A DNA stretch of 64,000 bases from Rhodocollybia butyracea (GCA_015501585.1 JADNRY010000140.1:62001-126000), one strand, 5' to 3'; positions 21,138 to 31,096 are shown, numbered from the stretch's first letter. Made by a program: numbers and translations. Notes: generated by a model not told the origin, from the letters alone.

Positions 21138-21413
21138 ATTCCGAAACAAATTCTTGCACGGCACACATGGCGGGCCCGTTCCTCGACCGCGCCGGTTACT
21201 TCCTTCCTTCCTTTCAGATAATTCTGGGTGTTGTTTATTACAGCGTAATTCCTCATGACGTTTAAAATGATAAGCCCTGGTCAGTGTCCCAGTACAAGAT
21301 CTATAAATTGGAACCTTGAGCCATTCCTCCTACTATGATAATTGTTACTGGCTCGACTTTGACTAAAGGATTTCACGCTGATGCCAAACTGTACAGTCGC
21401 AGTGCACAAGCAT

Positions 21414-24095
21414 TCATACATTTACTCCATTTCTTCCAGCAACTACCACTCTTAAGCCCTCCGCATCCAAATTTCGTAGTGGTTGGTAAACCTCTGCGTT
21501 AACCTCTCGCCAAGAAAACTTGAGAACAACGGACCGTATAGAGGTTTTGTCCATTGAGAACATAAGCGCAGACAGATCTGAACCGGGCTTAAACCAACGC
21601 GATTCGACCATGCTAATAAAAGTGGCGTCATCGAATGGCTCTTCGCGTTCGGAAATTAGACGAAGGCTGTGTAGTTTGGGAGCGAGCGCGATGGACGTGG
21701 ATTGGTGTCGTAAGCTCGACATGAGATGTGAAGTGATTGGACTCCGGGACACGACTGTTCCTAAATGGAACCGCGTCGGTTCTTTCCATAAAGAGTCCGT
21801 GTCAACGCTGTCGCTGCCGCTGTCATCGACTTCGAGATAAGATATAGACGGCATGAGTCGAAGGGCTGCAACAAGGTTCGAGTCCAAGCAGGATAGGCCA
21901 CGGAGGGTGAATCTCGTGATCATAGATGAAGCGGTTATGAAAGGAATGAAGATATCTTCTATGTCCACACCATTATGCATTACCTTTTACCACAAGCTCA
22001 TTCAAGGAGGGAAAGCGGAAGGAAGAGAATATCATGTTCGAGGATGGTGTGAATGAATCATCCACAGTGGATGAACCATCTACAGATGATGTACCATCTG
22101 GAGGCAATGAACGATCCACAATAGCAAGAGAAGTGATGTTGTGCCATGTGCCCTGCATCACTGAATCATAGACCACGTTATCCTTGAGCTCAACTGAAAG
22201 AGATCTCAGAGAAGGGCAGCTGTGCAGCATTTCAACCAAGTCTGTTTGCGATGCTGAGAACTTACCCACAAGAAAATGGAGACCATCTAGTTGGTTAAGA
22301 GAGGCGTTGGATAGAGGTGCTTTGCCAGTAGCAAGCGTACGGAGTCTCGGGGCATGTTCGACCAAGTGAGACAGCTGCTGAACACTCTCCAAATCACGGG
22401 CATTATCCCTGGCAATATCCAATTCTAACAGTAAAGGAAAGTGTACACGGCCAGACGCTCAGATGCACTACGTTTATCCGACCGCCGCAGTGCCGGGGAC
22501 CAATTTTATTTTGGACTGATCTTCATAAATTTTAAACTGGGCCCGAAATTCCTAGATAGCCCCAAAATGTAATTTATAATTGCTTTTCCGCTTCAGCGGC
22601 ATCCGACTTACACCTGGGGCCAGCCTTTATTGAACCAAAGTGAACCTGCCATCCATCCAAACCAGTATCAAGCTGTGACCGGTATAATTTGTCGGCAAAG
22701 ACGAATCGCGGTCTGCACGTGTTCAGTTGTTTGTTCGTTCAACTTCAACCACTTTGTTCCCCGCGAAGTCAAGACTCAAGCCATCCGAATCGAAACTCTT
22801 CTCAGGCTGTGCTCAACGTTCTCAAGTACTCAAACGCTCAAGATCGGTGCAAGGACAAGAGCTCTGGCAGGTCTTCAACGTTCAACATGGCTTCATGAAA
22901 CAACGCTCAAGAATCTCCTTCAAGAATCTCAAGTCCTTTTTTAAAAGGGCCATTACTAACATCGAGCAGTTTACAGGTTTGTTACGGGTGCACAGCGAGG
23001 TAAGTTCTTCAGTATTATTGTTTGACATGCTCTAGTATGGTAGCTTGATAAGAGTAGCGTATATTACAGCTGAATACGATTATAATAAACGAACTACCAG
23101 CGGGGCACCGGGATAAGAACCGGAAAGGAACGGAATAAAAAATTCTCGGAACAATTACTGCCATGGGGGCCATCAGGCTCGAAGTACTAGGGACAATTTT
23201 TCTGCGCCTTGGGATAACCTTGAACCCCAGTGCAGTCCCTCACTTCTGCCCCTAGTTGCAAAATACTAGCACTAAGTTTCATCGGCTCTGGGTTAAACTT
23301 AGGTTAATAGATTGGTCTGGCTGTGTAGTTGGGAGAGCATCGGGCCCGGGTGTGATCTCGATCTCCATGACCTCGATACTTGAAGGTTTTCCAACGGTAG
23401 GCATACTGGGTAGCGTAGCCTAGAACGCGTATCCCCATTTCGCCCATTTCCACTTCGGCCATTTCGGGAAGGGCATAATTCTGAGGGTTTATATCCAATG
23501 AGAGCGTTAACGGCCACTCGCCCGATCTCTCTAAAAATCGGGTGACCATGTTGCGGAAACGAAGGTTTCGTGCCACGTCTCTAGTAATAGTATGGCCTAC
23601 CCTCATGGTCAAGTTTGCCCACATTTCAGGTGAAGACAGTGCAAGGTCTCGCCAACGAGAGCATACGTAGCTGATTGCCATTGCGGGGAGATGAGTGATC
23701 ATGAACCAGGAACGACGGAAAGGATTATATCGCTCCATACGCTCGTCGTCGAGACAATTCGTCTCACACGCCTGCTGGAAGATGCGAAATAAAATCTCGT
23801 TCGGCAGCTTCCGCATTGGAGATAACAAAGCGCGTAGCTCGGCTCTCTGGGCCTCGAGCTGTTGTTTCTGTTCTTCAATAATCATGATTTGGTCGTGGAG
23901 GCGTGCAATTTCGGAATCATGGTCCTCAATGTCTTTATCTGCCAGAGCCAGCATCTCCTTGACCCGTTCCGGGGGTGTCACAGATGGCCCAAACTCGGAA
24001 CGAAGATCGTTGTGTATTTTGGATATTTCTGCAGGGCTGAGATTTACGCGGATCTGCGTTTTTTGTGCGCATCTTGCGCAAAGCGAGGTGGTCAT
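21414..24095 (-). pseudogene. F-box-like array copy 8, split by an insertion
   Basis: The N-terminal half (24095 down to about 23328: MTTSLCARC, coiled coil, RKLPNEILFRIFQQACE, VCSRWRDLALSS) and the C-terminal half (22440 down to 21414, ending GRNGVNV) are one family member. They are separated by an 877-bp insertion at 22446-23322 with a 5-bp target duplication. The coding sequence joins exactly at ...QLH|FPLLLELD across the insertion. The C-terminal half has a further one-base shift near 21975. It sits directly downstream of the NOSIP-like gene and marks the right edge of the first array block. A degenerate TTAGCGCTTG motif is at 24134. Confidence 0.86.
22446..23322. mobile_element. 877-bp insertion of uncertain class in F-box copy 8
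   Basis: The insertion is flanked by the direct repeat GTGTA (22441-22445 and 23323-23327), and the interrupted gene is continuous once insert and one repeat are ignored. The ends are weak inverted repeats (GGCCAGAC near the left end, GTCTGGC at the right). There are no TG..CA ends, so it is unlikely to be a solo LTR. No reading frame inside has a recognisable transposase; the longest, at 22630-22944, looks random. A small non-autonomous DNA transposon is the best guess. Confidence 0.7.
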
Positions 24096-24321
24096 CGTGC
24101 AAGAGAGAGAAGCAAAGCGTCTTATCGCCGGTTTAGCGCTTGACTCAATGGAACAAATTCTTGCCTTCTACCCTTCTACCAGATAATTCCGACTGAAAGA
24201 GGCGTTTACATTATGATAACTTAATTCCTCATTCCGACGTTCAAAAATGGACAAACCCTCCATAATCAGTTTGATCCAGTCTCAAAGAATACAGTACAAG
24301 AACTCCGAACAAGTAGAACAT

Positions 24322-25654
24322 TTATCCCTGGAATGCCACACCAGCCTTCGATGTTTCGGCCATTCCTCCACCTGCGAAACCGGTACCTAGAAGGATTGAA
24401 ATAAGGACGAAGAAAATAACGAAATGAGCAGCAAAATCAAACTCACCCTCCCTCTTCAATTCGATAATATCTCCAGATCCCCTCCCGTTCTTGTCGCCCT
24501 TTTCCTTCTTTACTTTATCGCCCTTTCCGTTCGTTTCTGGTACCTCGTCACCGAGCTTGAGCGTAGTATCACACACGACACATTGCTTTGCTGGTCTGAC
24601 GAGAGTATCAGTACAGGTTTTGCAAGTTACATGGGCGCAGGGCTTTGCAACTAAGATAATGGGAAGATGTAAATGCAGGTAGATGAGCACGAAAGCGGTA
24701 TGAAAGACATACGATATATCAACGTATTATTCGACAGGATTTTCTTGCACGAAGGACACATAGCTTGCTGTGAGTCGGGATTACTAGACGTCTCGTATGT
24801 GAATTTGACAGGAATGAGGTTCTTCATTCTGAGAATGATGGTCAATACACGATGAAGCGACACAGAGATAAACTCACGCTAACGGATGAGCTGGATTTCC
24901 TCCTCTACATGTGGTTTGTAACTTCACGTCCTCTAAACTCTTCGGGTCACCGGACGAGGTATACGTTGGTGTCAACGAAGGTAACCAAAAGTCGGGGAGC
25001 TTTGCTTTGAGCCCTTCTATCTGCTCGAGCTCGATCTTTCGAAGCGCAGCTTCTTCAGCTTCCAAAGCAAGAGTTTCGACAGTGGAAGCGTCAAAGTTGA
25101 ATTTCCGTTTGAGAGGATTAACGGCCGATGATTCCGAAGTAGAGCCAGAAGTTGTCGTAGTATTCGACGCAGCAGCCAGGCCTAGTTGGCCTTTCTCAAA
25201 CTCCGAGAGAACTCTGTCTCTTGCAGCTTGCCTAGCCCGCTTTTTGTCCTCCTCTGCTTCACGCTTCAGGGCTTCAAGGCGTTCTTTCTGCCGTTTAATG
25301 TCCTTTTTCTGTGTTACTGGGACGGTTAGGAAAAATTTGCTCCAGTTAACACATAACTACTCACGGAGATCTGTATAAACACATTCCTTGCAGAACAGAT
25401 GTCCCTCGTTGCAAGCCAGTGGCTCTCTAGCTCTGTTTAAGCAGAGTGCACAGGCGTCAAAGCGACGCATGGATTCATTTCCTAGGCGTTGCTGTTTAGT
25501 AACAAGAATGTAGAAAAAGCGAGTGAATCGATGAATTATCAGGATCTTCAATGAGTGCAGGATCACGAACCTTTTTCGTTCCATAATCCAGCTTTTTATA
25601 TTCTGCATATGAGAATATTGACGACGCAGTGTTGTTTTTACTGTGTTTTGTCAT
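24322..25654 (-). CDS. NOSIP-like RING/U-box ubiquitin ligase
   Basis: Six exons can be placed on the minus strand: 25654-25571, 25491-25365, 25316-24878, 24828-24713, 24650-24447 and 24386-24322. They join in frame to 344 residues with GT-AG introns. The N-terminus (MTKHSKNNTASSIFSYAE) is the NOSIP signature. Then come the first split RING half (FDACALCLNRAREPLACNEG, then CKECVYTDL), a long Lys/Glu-rich helix (QKKDIKRQKERLEALKREA), and the second RING with CPSCKKIL and KPCAHVTCKTC. The C-terminus FAGGGMAETSKAGVAFQG is typical of the family. NOSIP homologues are nuclear E3 ubiquitin ligases associated with spliceosomal complexes; here that is by family only. Its last exon is duplicated at 14751-14870. 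Confidence 0.93.
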
Positions 25655-26340
25655 TGGGCGACGTAAAGCGAGATGAGAGAGCTAGGTCACGGCCCGGGCT
25701 GCTCCTTCAAGTTACTTTCCGCAACCATGAACTCACTTTTCAGTGTAACAATTTCTGTGCTTCTGTCTACAAACCCTCCTCTATATCAAGATCATCAATA
25801 TGGAAGAAATACTTGTACGCTACTAATTGATTCTGTTCAGTGCCAGGTGTTGCTCGATTTCAGATATAGGTAATCATCTTCGCAACCTAGGCATTCCATT
25901 GTCTCCCCTAGGCAGACTCTATACGTTTGTTCACAGGCGAGCAGTGCAAACTTGTATAGAGGCATTCCATAGCTATGCCCTTTTTGTGGCCGTTATACGA
26001 AGAAGTATCTAGTTGCCACAAATTAGAACCTGGCCCCGGCGAGAGAGACGACGCGTGTCATCACGATGATTCCAATGGGGCCAACGCTGGAATCCTTCAT
26101 ACGTTAGCCTCAATTCTCTTTGAATTGCTCAACACAAGAACAACGCTACCGATGTTTTCGTTCGACTACGATTTTATCGATTTCCGAAAATCGAGCCAAC
26201 ATGTACATAAACCACGCAGATTCAACTAGCTGCATGTGCTTCTTCCAAAAAGGTTAGTAACTTTCTTGGTAACAACGTGAATAAAGCTTGATATTATACA
26301 CTATCAAGGGATATCTTGATTCTACGAGTCAACAGTGTGA
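25655..26340. other. Intergenic, nothing recognised
   Basis: This is the upstream region of the NOSIP-like gene and the 3' flank of the dehydrogenase gene. Short frames here carry no recognisable domain. Confidence 0.5.
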
Positions 26341-27311
26341 CTAACGCAATCGTTCCGTGATTTCCAGCGTATGTTTCCATACGATATCCACTGTTTCCTC
26401 GTCCGCTGGCGCGTATGACATAAGCTGGCCTTTTGGATCGTAGCTATTGAACCCCGGTGATGACTTCATGAGAGCATCAAGGTGGATATCACCAGCTTCC
26501 TGGACAAAAGTGAGCGGTGTATTACTCGCGTGGGTTACTGAACCTTACCTCTGGTGTTTTAGACATCAGCGAGAACACAGGGTACACAACATAGTACGGA
26601 ACTTTCCAATAGCATTTCGAAGAAGTGAACATCGGAGAACGAACAATGCCTGGATAGGCGTGGTTGAAAGCGATTGTGGGCTCTTCCTTGGCGAGTTTCT
26701 ATGAAGATGTCAATACGTCTTCAGCAGTTCGTTACTGATATACCCACCTGGAATGCAACATTAGTATACGTAGTGAAGGATGCAAGCATCTTGCCCAACG
26801 TATGACTTTTCTTCAAATCCAAGTTATCTCTCTCAATCGGGGCGTTTGCCCCAGCTCCAAACGCCCCGGCTCCCAAAATCGTGTAAACTTTTGCACCCCG
26901 TTCGGAATTCCTCAGCAGAGGCAACAAGTCATGAATGAACGTCCATCGAGAGTAGTAGCTTAGCACCATTTTCTCGTCTAGGCCTTCGCTGGTTTCCTTT
27001 CTTCCTGCGAAAACTAGGATTCCTGAAGAAAGGACGAGACAGTCTATTCGCGGTAAGCGCTCTAAGAGTGCACTAGCGGTTCTGTGGACGTTAGAAACCA
27101 GGGAAACGTCGGTGGATAAGAATTCGTGGATAGCGTCGGTGTTCTGAGATTCGGGGAAGGAAGCAATCATCTGGTCTGCAGCAGCTTTGTTACGTCCGAT
27201 GATAACGATGTGTGCGTTTCCATCGGTGCGCTGGGCAAACGCCTCCGCCATAGATCGTCCTATTCCAGATGTACCTCCGACGAACACTGCGATTGGAACT
27301 TGGCTGGACAT
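26341..27311 (-). CDS. Short-chain dehydrogenase/reductase
   Basis: Three exons, 27311-26748, 26698-26549 and 26499-26341, give 290 residues; the introns are 49 bp each. The N-terminus has the Rossmann dinucleotide-binding motif GGTSGIG (residues 12-18) with an acidic/basic second strand (IVIIGRNK), favouring NADP(H) by the basic residue. LVLSSGIL corresponds to the central NNAG-like region. The catalytic region reads VLSYYSRWTFI, so the usual YxxxK is not obvious; a divergent fungal subgroup with YxR is likely. Substrate is unknown. The gene is preceded by a divergent spacer and the tRNA gene, so no pathway context is visible. Confidence 0.88.
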
Positions 27312-28143
27312 GTTTTGCGTTTGTGTGGTGGGTAGTGGGATGTCTGTGGTCGTTGCACTTGAACTTTATACATATGGGCGTACGCGTCAGGGTTAACTCC
27401 GATAGCTCAAACCAGGCTCAAACATCGCTAAGCACCTCGAGTTTCAGCATCACGACACAGCGCAACACCTCACAACGCAACACTCATACATGTCAGACGG
27501 GGTGCGGTCACAGGTCTGGTAGTGGTCTAGTGAAGTGTGGACCGTTATGGAATTGTGGTAGCAATCAATTAGCTCGGTTCGTTTCCTCGAAGGAAGGAAG
27601 TGAAATACTCGGCACGGTCCAAGGCGAACGCCGGGGCAGCCGATGCTCCCATGGTGCTTGATTTCAGTTTGGGTGAAGGGTTGTGGCCTGTTGAGGTGTG
27701 AGTCAGACTGAGAATGAGACAAGCTGGATTGGGGTACTGTTGGGACCAAGTGGACCAAGTATTAACACGCCGGATCCGAGAGGCTACCGGATGCGTCTTT
27801 GTACATCATCGTCTCCCCGGTCTGGACGAGCTCACTATAGCGGTACTTAGATCCGTGAGCCGAAAGAGAGGCCAAGACCTCCGAGTTCTCCTTCGAGATC
27901 TTATTCACCCCGAAAATAATGTCTATCTGCCCCCAGGAAGTGATTGCACTAGTCCGGTTCACTTCGTCAACCGTTTTAAAACATGCTCCTCCTCGTACTT
28001 CCGCTGCATCTTCCGATCACTTTGGTGGTTTATGAATGCTCTAAACATGGTCTCACAACAGGCAGTTTTGATCCGTTTTCGACCGTTACCATTCCCTTCT
28101 GCGACTTTAGAAACTTGTACTGGTCATCCGTTGTCTAGGTATC
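27312..28143. other. Intergenic, nothing recognised
   Basis: Long frames here (for example plus-strand 27714-28298, which runs through the tRNA gene) have no recognisable domain and are judged chance frames. Confidence 0.5.
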
Positions 28144-28244
28144 GCCCGCTTAGCTCAGTGGTAGAGCATTGTACTTATGAGGTCACGTGGAGTCCTGCGC
28201 ATGAGATTATGCAAGGGTCGGCAGTTCGACCCTGCCAGTGGGCA
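28144..28244 (+). tRNA. tRNA-Ile (anticodon UAU) with intron
   Basis: The acceptor stem GCCCGCT pairs with AGTGGGC (one G-U), the D arm is GCTC/GAGC, the anticodon stem TTGTA pairs with TGCAA, and the T arm GGCAG/CTGCC carries the loop TTCGACC. The loop CTTATGA puts anticodon TAT at 28176-28178. A 29-bp intron follows position 37 (28180-28208), the standard place; nuclear tRNA-Ile(UAU) genes usually have an intron. The discriminator base is A at 28244. Confidence 0.95.
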
Positions 28245-28269
28245 TCAACACATTCAGTGTTTCATTTAC

Positions 28270-28279
28270 TTTTCTTTTT
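28270..28279 (+). terminator. Pol III T-run terminator of the tRNA gene
   Basis: TTTTCTTTTT begins 25 bp after the tRNA end, as expected for RNA polymerase III termination. Confidence 0.7.
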
Positions 28280-28583
28280 GTGTTTACCATTAATGTAATG
28301 CGTTGGAAAGTACTTTTCACTACTTACGGTAAAGAGTTCTTTTCATGCGATCAGTTATGTTTTCTAAAATTGCTGTTTCACAAATGATATTCACTCAATA
28401 CAGCCTTTGAAAAGCATTATCTTCATATATACATAGTCTCAAAACTTAAACTACTGTGTGGACTCAAGATCCATTGGCCACGCAATGTTCCCATCCCACT
28501 AGTAGTTAGGTCCCAAAATCAGTAGGAGACATATAAGTACACACATCCTCAAAAAGATTGCTTAGGTCTCCTCCCAGTTGCTC
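28280..28583. other. Intergenic, nothing recognised
   Basis: AT-rich spacer between the tRNA gene and the LTR element; no gene or repeat was recognised. Confidence 0.5.
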
Positions 28584-28588
28584 CTTCC

Positions 28589-28859
28589 TGTAACGCCTCC
28601 ACTTCTGCCTACCCCCCTCACCATTCTGATAACAGCCGGCCACGCCCTACGCGCGCGGCCCAATTCCTTTGGTGTTGTACGCCAATTACCTTATCTTATC
28701 AATTGATAAGATATTATTTCTATTCCTATTCAGTTTGTCTACTTAAGTACCGTACAATTAGCTAATTACGCTAGTTCTTTCGCACCTTGAGTACACAATC
28801 GCATAGCTTTTGTAGTGTTCACGCGTGCGACCTAAGGACTCTGGCCACCGGCCCTTACA
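28589..28859 (+). repeat. Left LTR of the hairpin-rich element
   Basis: It is 271 bp and contains a 22-bp perfect palindrome (28692-28713, centred on CAATTG) and a 12-bp one (AATTAGCTAATT near 28757). Confidence 0.94.
28692..28713. repeat. 22-bp perfect palindrome in the LTR
   Basis: The two 11-bp halves (TATCTTATCAA and its complement) are perfectly complementary with no loop. The same palindrome occurs in the right LTR at 30924-30945. Confidence 0.9.
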
Positions 28860-29024
28860 CTTTTTGAACACCAATCCTGCTATACAGATTGGGTGATCAA
28901 GTTAAAACTTAAGTAAAAAAAAAAAACTACTTGAATAACTATACTACTACCACGTATATCCAACCAAACTCGTTCGTCTAACTCTGCATCAAACGCGCCA
29001 AGCAAAATCAAAACCATCGATCAT

Positions 29025-29513
29025 ATGGACCCTTTTAGGTACTTAGAAAAGTCCCAGAGAACTGCGAGTTATCGCAATTCGTTCAGTGGTGATGCCACGT
29101 CACCAGCAAATTCTCACGACGAGAATATGCCTCGAATACCATCCCGAAAGGATGGTAATATGGGCACAAGTGAATTTACTGATGCCATGTATGCTATAAA
29201 GCAGACACTTCATCATAGCATGCAAATGCTAGAAAGTGTTAACACTATGGTGGAAAACTGGGGAAGACCTGTTAGGTCATCCAATATGAGATGTCCGTCT
29301 ATCGCTGATGGTGCATGGGACCCGCACAGGCCCCGATTATCACCACCATTGCCTACTAACAGTAGGCAAAGCAAAGATCTGATTCAACAAATCAGATCTT
29401 CACATGAGGTGATTCGAACAGATACACAATCTGTTCAAGATGTACAAATGGTCATTGGAATGCCAAGAACCCGCCCATTGTCTTCAACGGTTGACAACAA
29501 CTCAGTACATTGA
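29025..29513 (+). CDS. Gag-like protein of the hairpin-rich element
   Basis: This 162-residue frame starts at the first ATG after the LTR (MDPFRYLEKSQRTASYRNS) and ends at TGA 29511-29513. The central part, TSEFTDAMYAIKQTLHHSMQ, is helical and the rest is Ser/Asn/Pro-rich. It has no zinc knuckle and I do not recognise a capsid domain; the name follows from its place behind the left LTR. The following frame (29517-30551) is in the same phase, so the TGA is the only interruption. At least twelve short perfect hairpins lie within this coding stretch. Confidence 0.6.
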   Translation: MDPFRYLEKSQRTASYRNSFSGDATSPANSHDENMPRIPSRKDGNMGTSEFTDAMYAIKQTLHHSMQMLESVNTMVENWGRPVRSSNMRCPSIADGAWDPHRPRLSPPLPTNSRQSKDLIQQIRSSHEVIRTDTQSVQDVQMVIGMPRTRPLSSTVDNNSVH

Positions 29514-30807
29514 GTATTGAGTGGGAATAACAACCCAACAGGGTTGCTACCATGTTCGCCGGTAACGGCGCAGATGTTACCACATCAGAATACAGTGGTA
29601 AAAGTTGAAAATACAGGGGATGAATCACATCCCAGTGATCCCGTTGAGAGACAGGAGGTATCTTGTGAACAACACGGGCAACCCTGTACGTATGCCATCC
29701 AAGAAGAGGATGAACAAGAGGAGATAGAATCTCCGAACATAACTGATCCTAATGACGAGGAATCGTCCGAAGGAGAATACACCCTCGAACCATACGAGGA
29801 TGAATATGTCAGTCGACTATATGACGACGACAATGACTTTAGCGACTACTATGGTCGCATAATGGAACCGGTTCAGACCGATCCTGAGGATTTTGAAGAT
29901 CCATTAGATGATTGCGGACCACCAGTCTGCATTGAAGAGGACATGGATAATAATTTATTCTTGTCCATAGACCCTCATCATCATTCATTTATAATGAATG
30001 AAGATCGGTTGACTGCTATCAGTCACCATGAAGATGAAGAACCTAAACCTGAACAAGGTAAAGGATTCCAAACTCTAAGCAAACAAATGCCACGCCCTCA
30101 TAGAGGCCCAGCTATAAATTGTTCAATTGAACAACTATCAAAGTCAATGGTTGAAGCCGACCAAAAAGACTGGGTAGAAAGGTACCTAACAGCACAGCAG
30201 GCCATGTGGCCTCTAGATCCAAATACGGATGAACCCATATGGGTCATCTGCGACACGTCGGTATCCGGCGTCGAATGTATGTATGGTCAAGGACCTACAT
30301 GGCAGACCTGTAGGCCTACCAGATTTATGTCCAAAAGGTTTACTGCAGCGCATCATAACTATAGAGTCCTTGTGTTAGAGACTTTATTAAATTCCATTAT
30401 CAAGGAGAGCACAGGGTATGCTCCCTTTGAGGTAGATAGAGGGTACATGTGCCCAATGATGGAGTTTACAATAAATTCCAGTATAAACGAGAGCACCAGG
30501 TTTGCTCCTTTTGAAGTAAAATGGAGAGTACATGCTTTCCATGGTTCGTGAATACCCAAGTGATGCACAAGTGTTGCTGGGTGTATGCAAATGAAACCCC
30601 AGCTATCGATGTATCAAACTTGATAATGGGTAAATCATATGAACCCCAGAATAACGTCTTCACAGGAAGATTGTCTCCGGCCCCAAGAGGACCGAGATTG
30701 TTACCTACTCTGTCTACAATTAGTAGACTGACAACTAGACCCAGTAATATGACTTACTGGTATCTATTAATGTCACATTGTTTCGATTAGTGCCCCTGGC
30801 ACTAATC
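29063..30807. repeat. Array of short perfect inverted repeats (hairpins)
   Basis: Examples with stem/loop lengths: 29137-29157 (8/5), 29349-29369 (8/5), 29374-29400 (11/5), 29416-29436 (8/5), 29531-29546 (6/4), 29617-29633 (6/5), 29981-30001 (9/3), 30119-30134 (16-bp palindrome), 30199-30212 (6/2), 30712-30728 (6/5), 30741-30760 (7/6), 30785-30807 (10/3). Many 5-bp stems lie between them, for example 29063-29076, 29754-29767 and 29783-29799. They run through both coding frames and the 3' untranslated part. Confidence 0.85.
29517..30551 (+). CDS. Pol remnant: RNase H and integrase pieces
   Basis: The frame has 344 codons after the TGA at 29511 and no ATG of its own at the front, so translation would need readthrough or an internal start. 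The first 200 residues are acidic and unassigned. From about residue 235, VICDTSVSGVECM ... RPTRFMSKRFTAAHHNYRV resembles the start of the gypsy RNase H domain (TDAS-type Asp, then SRKF..A..NYP). It then jumps directly to two tandem versions of an integrase-end motif (STGYAPFEV and STRFAPFEV, preceded by NSIIKE and NSSINE). Reverse transcriptase and the integrase core are missing. The frame has stayed open despite the deletion. Confidence 0.72.
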   Translation: MSGNNNPTGLLPCSPVTAQMLPHQNTVVKVENTGDESHPSDPVERQEVSCEQHGQPCTYAIQEEDEQEEIESPNITDPNDEESSEGEYTLEPYEDEYVSRLYDDDNDFSDYYGRIMEPVQTDPEDFEDPLDDCGPPVCIEEDMDNNLFLSIDPHHHSFIMNEDRLTAISHHEDEEPKPEQGKGFQTLSKQMPRPHRGPAINCSIEQLSKSMVEADQKDWVERYLTAQQAMWPLDPNTDEPIWVICDTSVSGVECMYGQGPTWQTCRPTRFMSKRFTAAHHNYRVLVLETLLNSIIKESTGYAPFEVDRGYMCPMMEFTINSSINESTRFAPFEVKWRVHAFHGS

Positions 30808-30808
30808 T

Positions 30809-30820
30809 AGTGGGGGAGGG
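30809..30820 (+). other. Polypurine tract
   Basis: AGTGGGGGAGGG immediately precedes the right LTR, the expected position of the plus-strand primer in LTR elements. Confidence 0.75.
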
Positions 30821-31091
30821 TGTAACGCCTCCACTTCTGCCTACCCCCCTCACCATTCTGATAACAGCCGGCCACGCCCTACGCGCGCGGCCCAATTCCT
30901 TTGGTGTTGTACGCCAATTACCTTATCTTATCAATTGATAAGATATTATTTCTATTCCTATTCAGTTTGTCTACTTAAGTACCGTACAATTAGCTAATTA
31001 CGCTAGTTCTTTCGCACCTTGAGTACACAATCGCATAGCTTTTGTAGTGTTCACGCGTGCGACCTAAGGACTCTGGCCACCGGCCCTTACA
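30821..31091 (+). repeat. Right LTR of the hairpin-rich element
   Basis: It is 271 bp, matching the left LTR at every position I compared; target duplication CTTCC follows. Confidence 0.94.
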
Positions 31092-31096
31092 CTTCC

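Larger units (their letters stand above)
28589..31091 (+). mobile_element. Internally deleted Ty3/gypsy LTR retrotransposon, hairpin-rich
   Basis: Two 271-bp LTRs (28589-28859 and 30821-31091) that I find identical are flanked by the 5-bp duplication CTTCC (28584-28588 and 31092-31096). The ends are TGTAACG / CCTTACA. A purine-rich tract, GTGGGGGAGGG, directly precedes the right LTR. The interior (1961 bp) has a gag-like frame and, after one in-frame TGA, a frame whose end retains pieces of RNase H and integrase. There is no full polymerase, so it must be mobilised in trans. The interior is dense in short perfect inverted repeats. Confidence 0.94.

Noticed and set aside
22630..23035. Overlapping frames inside the 877-bp insertion
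   Set aside because: Three frames overlap in the same stretch and none resembles a transposase.
22446..23322. The insertion in F-box copy 8 as a solo LTR
   Set aside because: It lacks TG..CA ends, although the 5-bp duplication would fit.
27714..28298. A 194-codon plus-strand frame
   Set aside because: It runs straight through the tRNA-Ile gene and has no recognisable domain.
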